This document shows positions 17,101 to 25,399 of a stretch of 64,000 nt of DNA, in pieces. Made by a program: the position numbers and the translations under genes. The stretch covers positions 3,968,001 to 4,032,000 of the forward strand of contig NZ_CP119758.1 of the NCBI RefSeq assembly GCF_029323795.1. The letters run 5' to 3'. The notes under the pieces are model-generated. The model had not been told where the DNA came from, did not search any database, and saw only the letters and a program-made list of their open reading frames with translations. Position 1 is the stretch's first letter. Each line of letters begins with the position of its first letter. The DNA comes from Zobellia alginiliquefaciens. Its GTDB lineage: Bacteria > Bacteroidota > Bacteroidia > Flavobacteriales > Flavobacteriaceae.

Positions 17101-17480
17101 ATAGAGTCAATAGGGCTAATATCAAACATCAAATAACTTTCCCTATGCCCCTCATCAAGACGAATTAAATCTTGATTATATCCTTTACCGCTTTGTAAAT
17201 GAGCATCATGAATAGTAGTGAACACCGTTGTTCTAGTTTCATAAATTATTTCCTCTATGATTTCTTCTTCCTCAGGAAGAACGACTTTTTCGGGAACTAA
17301 TTCCTCTTCGGAAATTTCTTCGGAAGTCTCATTGGTAACTTCTTTAACTTCAGTTGATGGGTCGGCTAAAACAGCATCCTTCAGTAATTCACTGTCTTTA
17401 CTACAGGATATAATTATCAATAAAAATATAAATACGAATCCTATTAAAGATTTGTTAGGAGCGGTGGGGTGAAATTTCAT
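14160..17480 (-). CDS. Large surface lipoprotein: DNRLRE-like module, four PKD domains, parallel beta-helix
   Basis: The 1106-residue protein has a lipoprotein signal ending IIISC with Cys26 and then Ser-Lys-Asp-Ser-Glu, again fitting surface export. In order: an acidic region; a DNRLRE/CBM-like beta-sandwich (about 82-237, with HDAHLQSGKGYNQDLIRLDEG); a poly-Glu run (about 293-307); four PKD domains (about 317-405, 405-495, 495-583, 583-668), each with the WDF/WNF-x-DG core; a Gly-Gly-Asp-Thr repeat linker (about 668-705); and a right-handed beta-helix (about 710-1106) with ITIEGNGATFQM, LIIKDTGGDGIFITR and MSITSGENIYIRNC rungs. The helix is of the pectin-lyase superfamily, so lyase or glycoside hydrolase action on an acidic polysaccharide is likely. 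Exact family and catalytic residues cannot be assigned. No T9SS domain is present. Confidence 0.82.
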   Translation of the reverse strand: MKFHPTAPNKSLIGFVFIFLLIIISCSKDSELLKDAVLADPSTEVKEVTNETSEEISEEELVPEKVVLPEEEEIIEEIIYETRTTVFTTIHDAHLQSGKGYNQDLIRLDEGHRESYLMFDISPIDSIGGILEEVHLEFTISTDDGHGTISVLKGESTEWSEHDISEITAPKSDTLLGSTTNDYYVNQTQEIILDQEKLNPEVLTLVLKHEDGNDLAFASKEHSSKNGPKLVITYSAPQDSEGIVSADQNPTTEVPSSPAIVEEETPVQETPEEPTNQVTEEEEGELNTDTPKEEEEEEEEEEEEEEETPETPISTENQSPIAVVDASPSSGTAPLKVSFTGNNSSDDQEIKNYGWNFGDGSSSNETNPSHTFQKAGTYKVVLTVQDAQGKIDTEETTITVKVKENNAPTAVAKASVTSGEAPLKVNFDGKESSDDIEVTSYLWDFTDGDKGSSSSTSHTFTKAGTYEVALIVKDKDGLEDTDTVTITVTEKENKAPTAIASANTTEGEAPLEIQFKGSNSTDDKAVKNYFWDFKDGSSSTSSNPSHSFTKKGIYNVILTVTDEEGLKDSETITITITETENEAPVAIASGSPLTGDAPLNVQFSSNNSTDDKEITGYFWDFKDGSTTTNKNPSHSFSEPGTYKVELSVKDKEGLTHSTTVEVKVNERPVDNGGGDTGGGDTGGGNTGDGNTGGGDTGGGDTGGSSGNYPSNAVFASSYGFKSGDATAAFQAAIKSGSSYVVIDKQSSDWVVQPSKFFNLKNMTIVFEAGVILRAKSGAYGGISDHIFQMVSPSNITIEGNGATFQMNKSEYTSGEGRHGLSIYGGKDIKISDLIIKDTGGDGIFITRTSSKTFSENITLTNITSQNNRRQGMSITSGENIYIRNCKFINTSGTKPEAGVDLEPDYPYERLVNINFSNCQFSGNDSSGFHLATLKMNSSSTPISVKVTDSEFSHNMKSPSEGVTGTEIYLSQGATNNPVKGEIKFERIQFNGSTDRIIFSRKAHDSFKVVFKDCIAKNIGTNESRGLIELQASSTETSLGGFVFENFRMEYNKNVPFMEINAPNSNFTVRDISGSFTIVEPNNNPLKYSGGYKSSNNVNVSINYTHL
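15373..15470 (-). repeat. In-frame repeats encoding a Gly-Gly-Asp/Asn-Thr linker
   Basis: Imperfect tandem units of about 12-15 bp encode repeated GGGDTGG-type blocks between the last PKD domain and the beta-helix of the 1106-residue lipoprotein. The unit length is a multiple of three, so copy-number change would lengthen or shorten the linker without a frameshift. Confidence 0.75.
16560..16604 (-). repeat. (TTC)n trinucleotide microsatellite encoding poly-Glu
   Basis: About fifteen uninterrupted TTC units (GAA on the coding strand) encode a poly-glutamate run at residues about 293-307 of the 1106-residue lipoprotein, between the DNRLRE-like module and the first PKD domain. Such a pure repeat is prone to slippage, which would change linker length without disrupting the frame. 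Confidence 0.9.
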
Positions 17481-17926
17481 AAGTGGGCTAAAAAGTTAAA
17501 TTTTTGTAAAAAAAATATACGGTTCTCAAATCGTCTTTTATCGGTCAATAACCAATTTTGTCGATAAACTACAAGCGGCTAAAAATAGAAACAAATTATT
17601 AAAAATCAGTTTTATCGATGAAAAATAAATAAAACTCGATAACAAGTGTTAAAATGCGTGAAAATTGACCGTTCGTCGATTACAAAATACAATACGCTAA
17701 TGAAGCGGGTTGTAGATGTCTGCATTTGTCATTTTTAACTTTTTGTTAAGAAAAAAATCGATAAACTGCGTAATATGATTAACTTTTGATGTGATAGAAC
17801 CTGTTTTTTAACGGAACGTCAAAATTGAATGAATTGTTTACGGTATCGTGCTAATATCATACAGGAAAGATGTTCGAGAGGAAGGAAATTGAATTCTTTA
17901 AACCTACTTTAGGATATACATGATCA
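17481..17926. promoter_or_regulatory. 446-bp upstream region with a cluster of TCGAT motifs
   Basis: No gene is supported here. TCGAT occurs at 17571, 17615 (within the palindrome ATCGAT), 17636, 17676 and 17758, the first and last within the identical decamer TCGATAAACT. Five occurrences in about 190 bp of AT-rich DNA is more than expected by chance and may mark regulator sites for the lipoprotein gene that starts at 17480 on the minus strand. The regulator is unknown. Confidence 0.35.
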
Positions 17927-17971
17927 AAACCCAAAAAGGGCCAACACAATGTGTTGGCCCTTTTTGGGTTT
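17927..17971. terminator. Strong hairpin terminator, near-perfect 22-bp arms
   Basis: The sequence is an inverted repeat centred on 17949: each 22-nt arm contains CCAACACA and AAAAAGGG elements, with a single unpaired central base. It lies 18 bp beyond the stop codon of the nucleotide-sugar dehydrogenase gene (minus strand). The A-rich bases on one arm give a T-rich 3' side in either direction, so it can act bidirectionally. Confidence 0.85.
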
Positions 17972-17988
17972 ATTTAGAGTTCTCTAGG

Positions 17989-19269
17989 TTATAGTCTTCC
18001 GTCTACTTTGTCCTTCAAAATACTTTTAACATCATATATAATACCATTAGGCTTTAAAGAACTTTTGAGGTCGAAATCAAGAAATTCTTTGTGGGCTACA
18101 GTTAAAACCACAACATCAAACTTCTCTTCTGGTAGGGTTGATACCATGTCAAGATTAAATTCTTTTTTCACTTCCTCTTTAGAGGCCCATGGGTCAAAAA
18201 TTGTTAAGTTTGTACTATAGCCTTTTAAATTGCTTATAACGTCCACCGCCTTTGTATTTCTCACATCGGGGCAGTTTTCTTTAAAAGTTATGCCAAGTAT
18301 AAGGATCGTGGCTTCTTTAATCTTGATATCTTTTTGAACCATTAATTTTATAACTTCTGAAGCTACGTATTTACCCATACCGTCATTCATTCTGCGCCCA
18401 GCGAGAATAATTTCAGGGTGATAACCATACTCTTGTGCTTTTTGAGCCAAATAATAAGGATCTACTCCAATACAGTGCCCACCTACTAAACCTGGTTTAA
18501 ACGGAAGAAAATTCCATTTGGTCCCTGCTGCTTCTAAAACAGCAGTCGTGTCAATGTCCATGAGATTGAAAATCTTTGCCAATTCGTTAACAAAAGCGAT
18601 ATTTATATCTCGTTGGGAGTTTTCAATGACCTTGGCCGCTTCCGCAACTTTAATGGTAGGGGCTAAATGTGTTCCAGCGGTAATAACGGAAGCGTATAGT
18701 TCATCTACTTTCTTTCCAATAGCAGGTGTAGAGCCAGAAGTTACTTTTAGAATCTTATCTACAGTATGTTCTTTGTCTCCCGGATTGATTCGTTCAGGAG
18801 AATAACCCACAAAAAAGTCTTCGTTGAATTTTAATCCACTTACTCGTTCTAAGACGGGCACACATTCATCTTCGGTTACGCCTGGATAGACCGTAGACTC
18901 GTATATGACCAAATCACCCTTTTTCAAAACCTTACCAACTGTTTCACTGGATTTGTAAAGTGGCGTCAAGATGGGTCTATTGGTACTGTCAACAGGAGTT
19001 GGTACCGTTACGACATAATGAGTACAATCTGCAATATCCTCTAAATTGGAACTGCAATATAGGCCTTTATCAAAATTAGCGGATTTTTGTAAAACTGCTT
19101 TTAAATCTTCATCGCTTACTTCTAGGGTGTTATCTTTTCCGGATTGTAGTTCCTCAATTCTTTTTTGGTTTATGTCAAAACCGATTACTGGGTATTTGGT
19201 AGCAAACAAACGTGCTAATGGTAGACCTACATAGCCTAGACCGATAATCGCAATCTTTGATGTGTTCAT
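17989..19269 (-). CDS. UDP-N-acetyl-hexosamine 6-dehydrogenase (TviB/WbpO-like)
   Basis: Starting at the ATG of MNTSKIAIIGLGYVGLPLAR the protein has 426 residues. The frame opens 11 codons earlier (19302), but that start would overlap the preceding gene. The Rossmann motif GLGYVGLPLA is at the N-terminus, followed by VTVPTPVD, VYESTVYPG-type and SPERINPGD motifs. The catalytic Cys is in GGHCIGVDPYYLAQKA (about 265). This fits the UDP-HexNAc branch of UDP-sugar dehydrogenases, which oxidises C6 twice with NAD. It starts 9 bp after a WbpP/TviC-like 4-epimerase gene. Together they resemble the Vi-antigen pair making UDP-N-acetylgalactosaminuronic acid. Exact sugar stereochemistry is inferred from that pairing. 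Confidence 0.88.
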   Translation of the reverse strand: MNTSKIAIIGLGYVGLPLARLFATKYPVIGFDINQKRIEELQSGKDNTLEVSDEDLKAVLQKSANFDKGLYCSSNLEDIADCTHYVVTVPTPVDSTNRPILTPLYKSSETVGKVLKKGDLVIYESTVYPGVTEDECVPVLERVSGLKFNEDFFVGYSPERINPGDKEHTVDKILKVTSGSTPAIGKKVDELYASVITAGTHLAPTIKVAEAAKVIENSQRDINIAFVNELAKIFNLMDIDTTAVLEAAGTKWNFLPFKPGLVGGHCIGVDPYYLAQKAQEYGYHPEIILAGRRMNDGMGKYVASEVIKLMVQKDIKIKEATILILGITFKENCPDVRNTKAVDVISNLKGYSTNLTIFDPWASKEEVKKEFNLDMVSTLPEEKFDVVVLTVAHKEFLDFDLKSSLKPNGIIYDVKSILKDKVDGRL

Positions 19270-19277
19270 ACTTTTGT

Positions 19278-20276
19278 TTATTTTAAATTGTTCCAATACC
19301 AATCCATAGCCGACATTAGTCCTGCTTTTATATTGAACTGAGGGTTATAGCCTAGGTTTTTTCGGGCCTTGTCAATAGAGGCTAGAGAATGAGGTACATC
19401 TCCTTGCCTCTCAGGACCATAGGTTACTTGAATGTTCCCAATTTCAGAGTCGTACTTACTTAAGTATTGTTTTAATAGTTCTACTAGCTCCTTTAAATCC
19501 GTACGTTCGCCGTAGGCTGTATTGTAAACGGTGTTAAGAGCTTGCTTATTGTCAGCTAAAAGAGCTCTAACGTTCATTTCAACTACATTATCAATGTACG
19601 TAAAGTCTCTTGAAAAGCTCCCATCTCCATTAATAACGGGCGATTCATGATTCATGAGTTGCATGGTGAATTTTGGAATTACCGCGGCGTATGCGCCGTT
19701 AGGGTCCTGTCTTCTTCCAAAAACATTAAAATATCTAAGCCCTATGGTCTCAATTCCGTAAGTTTTTGAAAATACATCGGCATAAAGCTCATTCACATAT
19801 TTTGTAATTGCATATGGCGATAATGGTTTACCGATAATGTCTTCCACTTTGGGCATCGACTTGGAGTCTCCATAAGTAGAGGAACTGGCAGCATACACAA
19901 AACGCTTAACTTTTGCGTTGCGAGCTGCAACCAACATATTTAAAAATCCGGAAACATTAACATCATTACTAGTAATTGGGTCATTTATGGAGCGTGGGAC
20001 AGATCCTAATGCGGCTTGATGCAGTACATAATCTGTATTTTTACAAGCACTTTCACAAGTGCTTAGCTCACGAATATCTCCTTCAATTAAGGTGAAATTC
20101 TCGTTACTAAGAAAAGGTTTAATGTTTTTGCGTTTTCCTGTTGCAAAATTATCAAGACAAATAACCTTGTTACCATTTAATAAGAGGGTTTCGCATAGGT
20201 TAGAACCAATAAAACCGGCGCCTCCGGTTACTAAAATTGTGTATTTGGATGGGAAATTCAGTTTTTCGAGTGACAT
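19278..20276 (-). CDS. UDP-N-acetylglucosamine 4-epimerase (WbpP/TviC-like SDR)
   Basis: This 332-residue extended short-chain dehydrogenase has the NAD motif TGGAGFIGSNLCE near residues 17-29, a Ser in AASSSTYGDS (about 130) and the catalytic YAITK of the YxxxK type (about 155-159). RYFNVFGRRQDPNGAYAAVIPKF is characteristic of the WbpP/TviC/Gne branch, which interconverts UDP-GlcNAc and UDP-GalNAc. The gene is first in a two-gene minus-strand unit with the 6-dehydrogenase, spaced by 8 bp. Its promoter lies in the 238-bp gap up to 20515. Confidence 0.88.
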   Translation of the reverse strand: MSLEKLNFPSKYTILVTGGAGFIGSNLCETLLLNGNKVICLDNFATGKRKNIKPFLSNENFTLIEGDIRELSTCESACKNTDYVLHQAALGSVPRSINDPITSNDVNVSGFLNMLVAARNAKVKRFVYAASSSTYGDSKSMPKVEDIIGKPLSPYAITKYVNELYADVFSKTYGIETIGLRYFNVFGRRQDPNGAYAAVIPKFTMQLMNHESPVINGDGSFSRDFTYIDNVVEMNVRALLADNKQALNTVYNTAYGERTDLKELVELLKQYLSKYDSEIGNIQVTYGPERQGDVPHSLASIDKARKNLGYNPQFNIKAGLMSAMDWYWNNLK

Positions 20277-20514
20277 CGAATTTTGATTTAAAAAAATATT
20301 AACAATTAAAGTCGTCTTTAGTCAATTGGGGTGGTTAATAGGCTGCAAAGATGTGAAAAAAATGTCATGAAGGAAGTAATATTCTGTCAAAAGTCTATTT
20401 AAGGGATGAAAGGTGTAGTACATTCTGCCTATCTCTTAATTGTCAATAAAGTCCATTTCGAGAGTTTGTTAATGTCATGAAAAAAGAAAAGGATATGTTA
20501 GGGAAGGTATTTTG

Positions 20515-21390
20515 TTATTTTTTGGAGTTTAACAGCTCTTTTAAATAATTCGAGTAGATTTCGGCTCCGGTTTTATGAAGGTGAGATAAGTCTCTATAAG
20601 CAGATTCGGGAAAATCAAAACTTGAATGGTCCATCAGAGTTGTATTTGGAAGTTGATTCTTAGCAAAATCATAGTATCCTTTTTTTAAGGGTTCGTGTAA
20701 TTTTTCAATTATAGGGTGTACAGGGGTGTTTATTAAAATTAAAGAAATGTTATTGGACTCGCAAAATTTGTATATTTCGATGAGGTACTTTATCTGATAT
20801 TGAGAATACTCGTGAATTTCACCGATGTCTAAGGGTTTTATATATTTTTTAGCCTGTTTAAGTTTTCTCTCTGATAATGATTTGTAACCACCTAGGTAAC
20901 TGTAGCCCTTGGACTTCATTCTTAGATTATGAAAAATAGTTTGTGGTGTACTTTTTAATGTAGCAATTGGATTAGCGGAAAGCAAGGTCCAATAATCTTT
21001 AAAATCAAGTAGAAAAAAATAATACCGTATTTGGGTATTAATTTTGCTTTCAGCATTCAACCAAGCATCCATATCTTTCTGAAGTATGCTGTAGGAATAT
21101 CCAAGGATAACTGTGTCGATTTGTTTGTTGTGCTTGGTGATGTTTTTTAGTTTCAGGTAATCATAAAAATAAGCAGCACCACTCTGGGCAAGATTTTTTG
21201 TTTTTGGTATTAAAGAATCATTTATGGCGCATTCTGGATGAGAATTGCCGAGGATTAAGATATTTTTAAAGTCGGCTATTTTGAAATCAAATGAATTTCT
21301 CGCAATTGAAGCAGTGATTATGACTAAAAGCGCCATGCCAAAAAATGTAAATGTGCCAAACAGCAATATTCTATAAATAAAGTTTTTCAT
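20515..21390 (-). CDS. SGNH-like partner of the MBOAT acyltransferase (pair 2)
   Basis: The 291-residue protein has an N-terminal membrane helix (about 8-29) and an extracytoplasmic domain. Near residue 47 it contains ILGNSHPECAIND, the place where GxS motifs occur in MBOAT partner proteins. Near 267 it has YRDLSHLHKTGAEIYSNYL, an Asp-x-x-His-like SGNH element. It starts 6 bp after the AlgI-like gene at 21397. The same spacing and motif order occur in the 11464-13830 pair, although overall similarity between the two partners is low. It probably transfers acyl groups to the exported glycan. Annotation rests on motifs and context. Confidence 0.72.
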   Translation of the reverse strand: MKNFIYRILLFGTFTFFGMALLVIITASIARNSFDFKIADFKNILILGNSHPECAINDSLIPKTKNLAQSGAAYFYDYLKLKNITKHNKQIDTVILGYSYSILQKDMDAWLNAESKINTQIRYYFFLLDFKDYWTLLSANPIATLKSTPQTIFHNLRMKSKGYSYLGGYKSLSERKLKQAKKYIKPLDIGEIHEYSQYQIKYLIEIYKFCESNNISLILINTPVHPIIEKLHEPLKKGYYDFAKNQLPNTTLMDHSSFDFPESAYRDLSHLHKTGAEIYSNYLKELLNSKK

Positions 21391-21396
21391 TTAATT

Positions 21397-22839
21397 TTAG
21401 AATTGAAAGTAAATAAATTCTTGTTGAGATCCGCCAAAAGAGAAAATCAGTATAATTAGTCCTAAATACATTCCCCACCTAACCGGGCGACTTGTTAATA
21501 GTCCATTACCGTAAATTTCAAGTCCGTGATTTTTTTCTCGTTGAAGCCATTCTATACCAATAAATAAAATTACTAAAACGATTGTGGTGGTGGGAAAAAT
21601 TTCTGGATATGAAAAAAAAGATTTGTCAAAAATTCCTGTTAGATAACTAAAAGCATGAGTTACATTTTCTGCTCTAAAAAAAATCCATGCCAGTACGGTA
21701 ATTATAAATGTGGTACTTATTTGAAATAGTTCCTTAATACTGGGTAAAGTATTATTTTCAGCTGCAATACCAAGATTTTGTCGATTTTTTCCTAATAACA
21801 TTAGTGGTAAAAAGTATAAAGCGTTGAGTGCTCCCCATATAATAAACGTCCAATTGGCCCCGTGCCAAAAACCACTTACAAGAAATATAATGAATGTATT
21901 TCTAATCTTTGTCCAAGTGCCTCCTCGACTACCCCCAAGAGGAATATAAAGGTAGTCTCTAAACCAAGTAGACAATGAAATGTGCCATCTTCTCCAGAAT
22001 TCTGCAATATCCCTGGAAAAATAAGGGAAAGCAAAATTTTTCATTAAATCAAAACCAAATAGACGTGAAGTTCCTATGGCAATATCTGAATAACCCGAGA
22101 AATCGCCATAAATTTGAAAAGTAAAGAAAAAGGCGCCTAGTAATAAACTACTTCCTGAAAATTGGTCAGAATTATTGAAAATTTGATTTGCGTATTGAGC
22201 ACAGTTATCTGCAATGACAATTTTTTTAAAGAGCCCCCATAATATTTGACGTAAGCCATCAACGGCAAGCGCGTAATTAAATTTTCTTTTACTATAAAAC
22301 TGTGGCAATAGATGGGTGGCGCGTTCAATGGGGCCAGCAACTAATTGTGGGAAAAAGCAAACAAATGCTGAAAATGCAATGAAATCTTTTGTGGGTTCAA
22401 GTTGTTTTCTATAGACATCTATAGTGTAACTCAATGTTTGAAAAGTATAGAAACTTATGCCCACCGGTAAAATGATGTTAAGAGTATTAGTGTTTAGGGT
22501 GTGTCCAAAAAGGGAAAAAGCAGATATGAAATTATCTAAGAAAAAATTATAATACTTAAAAAACCCTAGAAAACCCAAGTTTACACTGATACTGGTCCAA
22601 AGTAAAATTTTCCGTTTCAAATCGCTGTATTCGTTTGATAAAGCTACTCCTATTGAATAATCAACCAGAGTGCTAAAGGCAATTAAACTTAGAAATTTCC
22701 AATCCCACCAGCCATAAAAAAAATAACTAGCAACTACAATAAGAAAATTTTGTGCTTTGAGGTTTTTGTTGAAAACAAACCAATATAAAACGAAGACCAC
22801 TGGTAGGAAAATTGCAAAATCTATAGAATTGAATAGCAT
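21397..22839 (-). CDS. MBOAT O-acyltransferase, AlgI-like (pair 2)
   Basis: A 480-residue polytopic protein with the MBOAT blocks PVGISFYTFQTLSYTIDVYR, FFPQLVAGPIERATHLLPQF, FWRRWHISLSTWFRDYLYIP, GGSRGG and SGFWHGANWTF (presumed catalytic His at about 325). It is clearly a paralogue of the 11464-12882 protein: both begin MLFNS, followed by the same PVVFVLYW/PTVFVLYW type of first helix, and both end in FIYFQF. The predicted role is to carry acyl groups across the membrane for O-acylation of the polysaccharide. It is the first gene of a two-gene minus-strand unit with the SGNH-like gene. Confidence 0.92.
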   Translation of the reverse strand: MLFNSIDFAIFLPVVFVLYWFVFNKNLKAQNFLIVVASYFFYGWWDWKFLSLIAFSTLVDYSIGVALSNEYSDLKRKILLWTSISVNLGFLGFFKYYNFFLDNFISAFSLFGHTLNTNTLNIILPVGISFYTFQTLSYTIDVYRKQLEPTKDFIAFSAFVCFFPQLVAGPIERATHLLPQFYSKRKFNYALAVDGLRQILWGLFKKIVIADNCAQYANQIFNNSDQFSGSSLLLGAFFFTFQIYGDFSGYSDIAIGTSRLFGFDLMKNFAFPYFSRDIAEFWRRWHISLSTWFRDYLYIPLGGSRGGTWTKIRNTFIIFLVSGFWHGANWTFIIWGALNALYFLPLMLLGKNRQNLGIAAENNTLPSIKELFQISTTFIITVLAWIFFRAENVTHAFSYLTGIFDKSFFSYPEIFPTTTIVLVILFIGIEWLQREKNHGLEIYGNGLLTSRPVRWGMYLGLIILIFSFGGSQQEFIYFQF

Positions 22840-22915
22840 ACCTTTATATTGAAAACGGTGAAACCCTTTCTATTTAAACGTTAGGATTTTGTGTTTAATA
22901 TATTTTCTGATAAAC

Positions 22916-22943
22916 AAAAGACTCAATTAATATTGAGTCTTTT
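22916..22943 (-). terminator. Rho-independent terminator
   Basis: Twelve-base arms AAAAGACTCAAT and ATTGAGTCTTTT enclose the loop TAAT. It lies 33 bp beyond the stop codon of the UDP-glucuronate epimerase gene, and the T-rich arm serves minus-strand transcripts. It separates the ugd/epimerase operon from the MBOAT pair. Confidence 0.85.
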
Positions 22944-22976
22944 ATATTAAATTACTTGAATATGGTTGTGTGGAAT

Positions 22977-23993
22977 CTATTTTCCATAATATCCGTTGTA
23001 CCAATCTACAAATTTCTGAACACCATCTGTAACCGAAGTATTGGGTTGGTATTCGTAATCTTGGATTAAATCATCAACATCTGCCCAAGTACGTTCTACA
23101 TCACCTGGTTGCATGGGCATTAACTCTTTTTCGGCTTTTTGCCCCATACTAGATTCAATTGCCTCAATGAAATCATTAAGTTTTACGGCATTGTTGTTTC
23201 CTATGTTATAAATTTTGTACAATTCTCTATTTTCGGTAGATCCTGTCAAAATTCGAACAACTCCTTCTACAATATCATCTACATAGGTAAAGTCCCTTTC
23301 CATTTTTCCATGGTTAAACACTTTAATAGGCTTTCCATTAGCAATAGCATCTGTAAAAAGAAACAAGGCCATGTCCGGTCTGCCCCATGGACCGTAGACC
23401 GTAAAGAAACGTAAGCCCGTAGTTGGAATGTTAAATAGATGACTGTAGGTGTGTGCCATTAGTTCGTTGCTCTTTTTGCTTGCTGCATAAAGGCTTATTG
23501 GGTGGTCCACACTATCTGATGTTGAAAAAGGTATTTTTTCGTTCAAACCATAGACACTAGAACTACTGGCGTAAACTAGATGTTCTATTTTATTATGTCT
23601 GCAACATTCCAGTAGGTTCAAATAACCAACAACATTACTATCAATATAGGTTTCAGGGTTTTCTATACTGTAACGAACGCCGGCTTGAGCAGCTAAATTA
23701 CAGACTCTGTCAATTTTTTCTTCTTTGAAAAGCTGGGGTAAGGCCTCTCTGTCTTCCAAATTCATGCGAACAAAAGAAAACTTGTTTCCATAGATAGAAC
23801 TAAAAAATGATTTGTTAAAAATTTCGGCAGCGCTTTGAGCTATACCTAACTCTTTTAATCGGTTATATTTTAGATTTACATCGTAATAATCGTTGATGTT
23901 GTCTAAGCCAATAACTTCATGTCCTTGTTGAAGAAGTTTTTCGGAAAGGTGAAACCCTATAAAGCCAGCTGCGCCGGTGACAAGAATTTTCAT
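22977..23993 (-). CDS. UDP-glucuronate 4-epimerase-like SDR
   Basis: This 338-residue extended SDR begins [20 protein letters not shown] and continues with [18 protein letters not shown], a hallmark of the UDP-glucuronate 4-epimerase (GAE/LspL/WcaG) branch. YASSSSVYG, the catalytic YAASK motif (about 152-156) and [17 protein letters not shown] also fit. The reaction converts UDP-GlcA to UDP-GalA via a 4-keto intermediate. Its ATG overlaps the stop of the UDP-glucose dehydrogenase gene by 4 bp (ATGA type), so the two are translationally coupled and the dehydrogenase supplies its substrate. Confidence 0.9.
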   Translation of the reverse strand: MKILVTGAAGFIGFHLSEKLLQQGHEVIGLDNINDYYDVNLKYNRLKELGIAQSAAEIFNKSFFSSIYGNKFSFVRMNLEDREALPQLFKEEKIDRVCNLAAQAGVRYSIENPETYIDSNVVGYLNLLECCRHNKIEHLVYASSSSVYGLNEKIPFSTSDSVDHPISLYAASKKSNELMAHTYSHLFNIPTTGLRFFTVYGPWGRPDMALFLFTDAIANGKPIKVFNHGKMERDFTYVDDIVEGVVRILTGSTENRELYKIYNIGNNNAVKLNDFIEAIESSMGQKAEKELMPMQPGDVERTWADVDDLIQDYEYQPNTSVTDGVQKFVDWYNGYYGK

Positions 23994-25399
23994 GATTGTC
24001 CTATTTTATAATATTGGAAGCCTTTTGCTTCCATATCTTCTTTTGATAATAAACGACGACCATCAAATACAAATGCTGGTTTTAACATTTTTTCAAAAAT
24101 GGTGTCCCAGTCGTAATTTTTAAACTCATCCCACTCGGTCAAAATGGCAATGGCATGTGCATCTTGAACAGCATCCATTGAATCCGTAACAACAGTTAGA
24201 AGTTTTCTGTTTTCTTCAGGCGATCGCGTATCCAAATAATCTAAATCTGCATAAATTCTTTCTGCGGATACTTTTGGATCGTAGACTACGATTTCTGCTT
24301 TTTCCTCTAGCAAGGCATCAGCTATATTAATGGCCGCAGATTCTCGAGTATCGTTTGTATCCTTCTTAAAAGCCCATCCGAAGAAAACTATTTTCTTACC
24401 GGAAACCGTATTATATAGAGTGGATATTATATTTTCTGCAAAACGTCTTTTTTGATAATCGTTCATGATAATCACCTGTTCCCAATAATCCGCAACTTCG
24501 GTTAGTCCAAAACTTCTTGAAATATAAACCAGGTTTAAAATATCTTTTTGAAAGCAAGATCCACCAAATCCTACAGAGGCGTTAAGGAACTTTGGTCCAA
24601 TTCTACTATCAGTTCCGATTGCTCTTGAAACTTCTGCAACATTTGCATCTGTTCGCTCACATAAGGCCGAAATAGCATTTATGGAAGAAACTCTTTGCGC
24701 TAAAAACGCATTGGCAACTAATTTGGACAGTTCAGAAGACCAAACGTTGGTTTGTAGGATGCGTTCTTTTGGCAGCCAGTGAGCATAAATTGAACTTAAA
24801 GTGTCCTTGGCTTCTTGTCCCGAAGCGGTTTCATCACCACCTATAAGGACACGGTCTGCTTTTAATAAATCTTCAACTGCTGTTCCCTCCGCTAAAAATT
24901 CTGGATTTGAAAGTATCTCAAATTTAACCCCGTTACCTGTATTCTCTAGAATACTTTTTATTGCACTAGCAGTTCTTACTGGTAAAGTAGATTTTTCTAC
25001 TACTATTTTATCACTCTTGGCTACTTTGGCAATATTACGGGCGCAAAGTTCTACAAACTTTAAATCTGCTGCTTGTCCCTTTCCCTTTCCGTAAGTCTTA
25101 GTAGGCGTGTTTACTGATATAAATATGATTTCGGCTTCGTCTATAGCCTTATCCACTTCGGTTGAGAAAAAAAGGTTTTTCCCTCTGGTTTTTTCTACAA
25201 TTTCTTTAAGTCCCGGTTCGTAAACTGGTAAGTTGTCTAAGTCTGAATCGTTCCATTGGTCAATGCGCGATTGGTTAATATCCACAACGGTTACAGTTAT
25301 TTCAGGGCACTGACTAGCAATAACGGACATGGTTGGTCCACCTACATATCCTGCACCAATGCAGCATATCTTATTTACTTTTTTCATGACTGGGTTCAT
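23990..25399 (-). CDS. ugd: UDP-glucose 6-dehydrogenase, eukaryote-like type
   Basis: From the ATG at 25397-25399 the protein has 469 residues; the longer frame to 25414 would start at TTG. An ATG at 25387 ([17 protein letters not shown]) is an equally plausible start. Motifs are [63 protein letters not shown] and the catalytic Cys in [16 protein letters not shown] (about 276). The KGKGQAADL segment places it in the longer, animal/plant-like class common in Bacteroidota. It makes UDP-glucuronate, feeding the coupled 4-epimerase and the divergent UDP-xylose synthase. Confidence 0.93.
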   Translation of the reverse strand: MNPVMKKVNKICCIGAGYVGGPTMSVIASQCPEITVTVVDINQSRIDQWNDSDLDNLPVYEPGLKEIVEKTRGKNLFFSTEVDKAIDEAEIIFISVNTPTKTYGKGKGQAADLKFVELCARNIAKVAKSDKIVVEKSTLPVRTASAIKSILENTGNGVKFEILSNPEFLAEGTAVEDLLKADRVLIGGDETASGQEAKDTLSSIYAHWLPKERILQTNVWSSELSKLVANAFLAQRVSSINAISALCERTDANVAEVSRAIGTDSRIGPKFLNASVGFGGSCFQKDILNLVYISRSFGLTEVADYWEQVIIMNDYQKRRFAENIISTLYNTVSGKKIVFFGWAFKKDTNDTRESAAINIADALLEEKAEIVVYDPKVSAERIYADLDYLDTRSPEENRKLLTVVTDSMDAVQDAHAIAILTEWDEFKNYDWDTIFEKMLKPAFVFDGRRLLSKEDMEAKGFQYYKIGQS

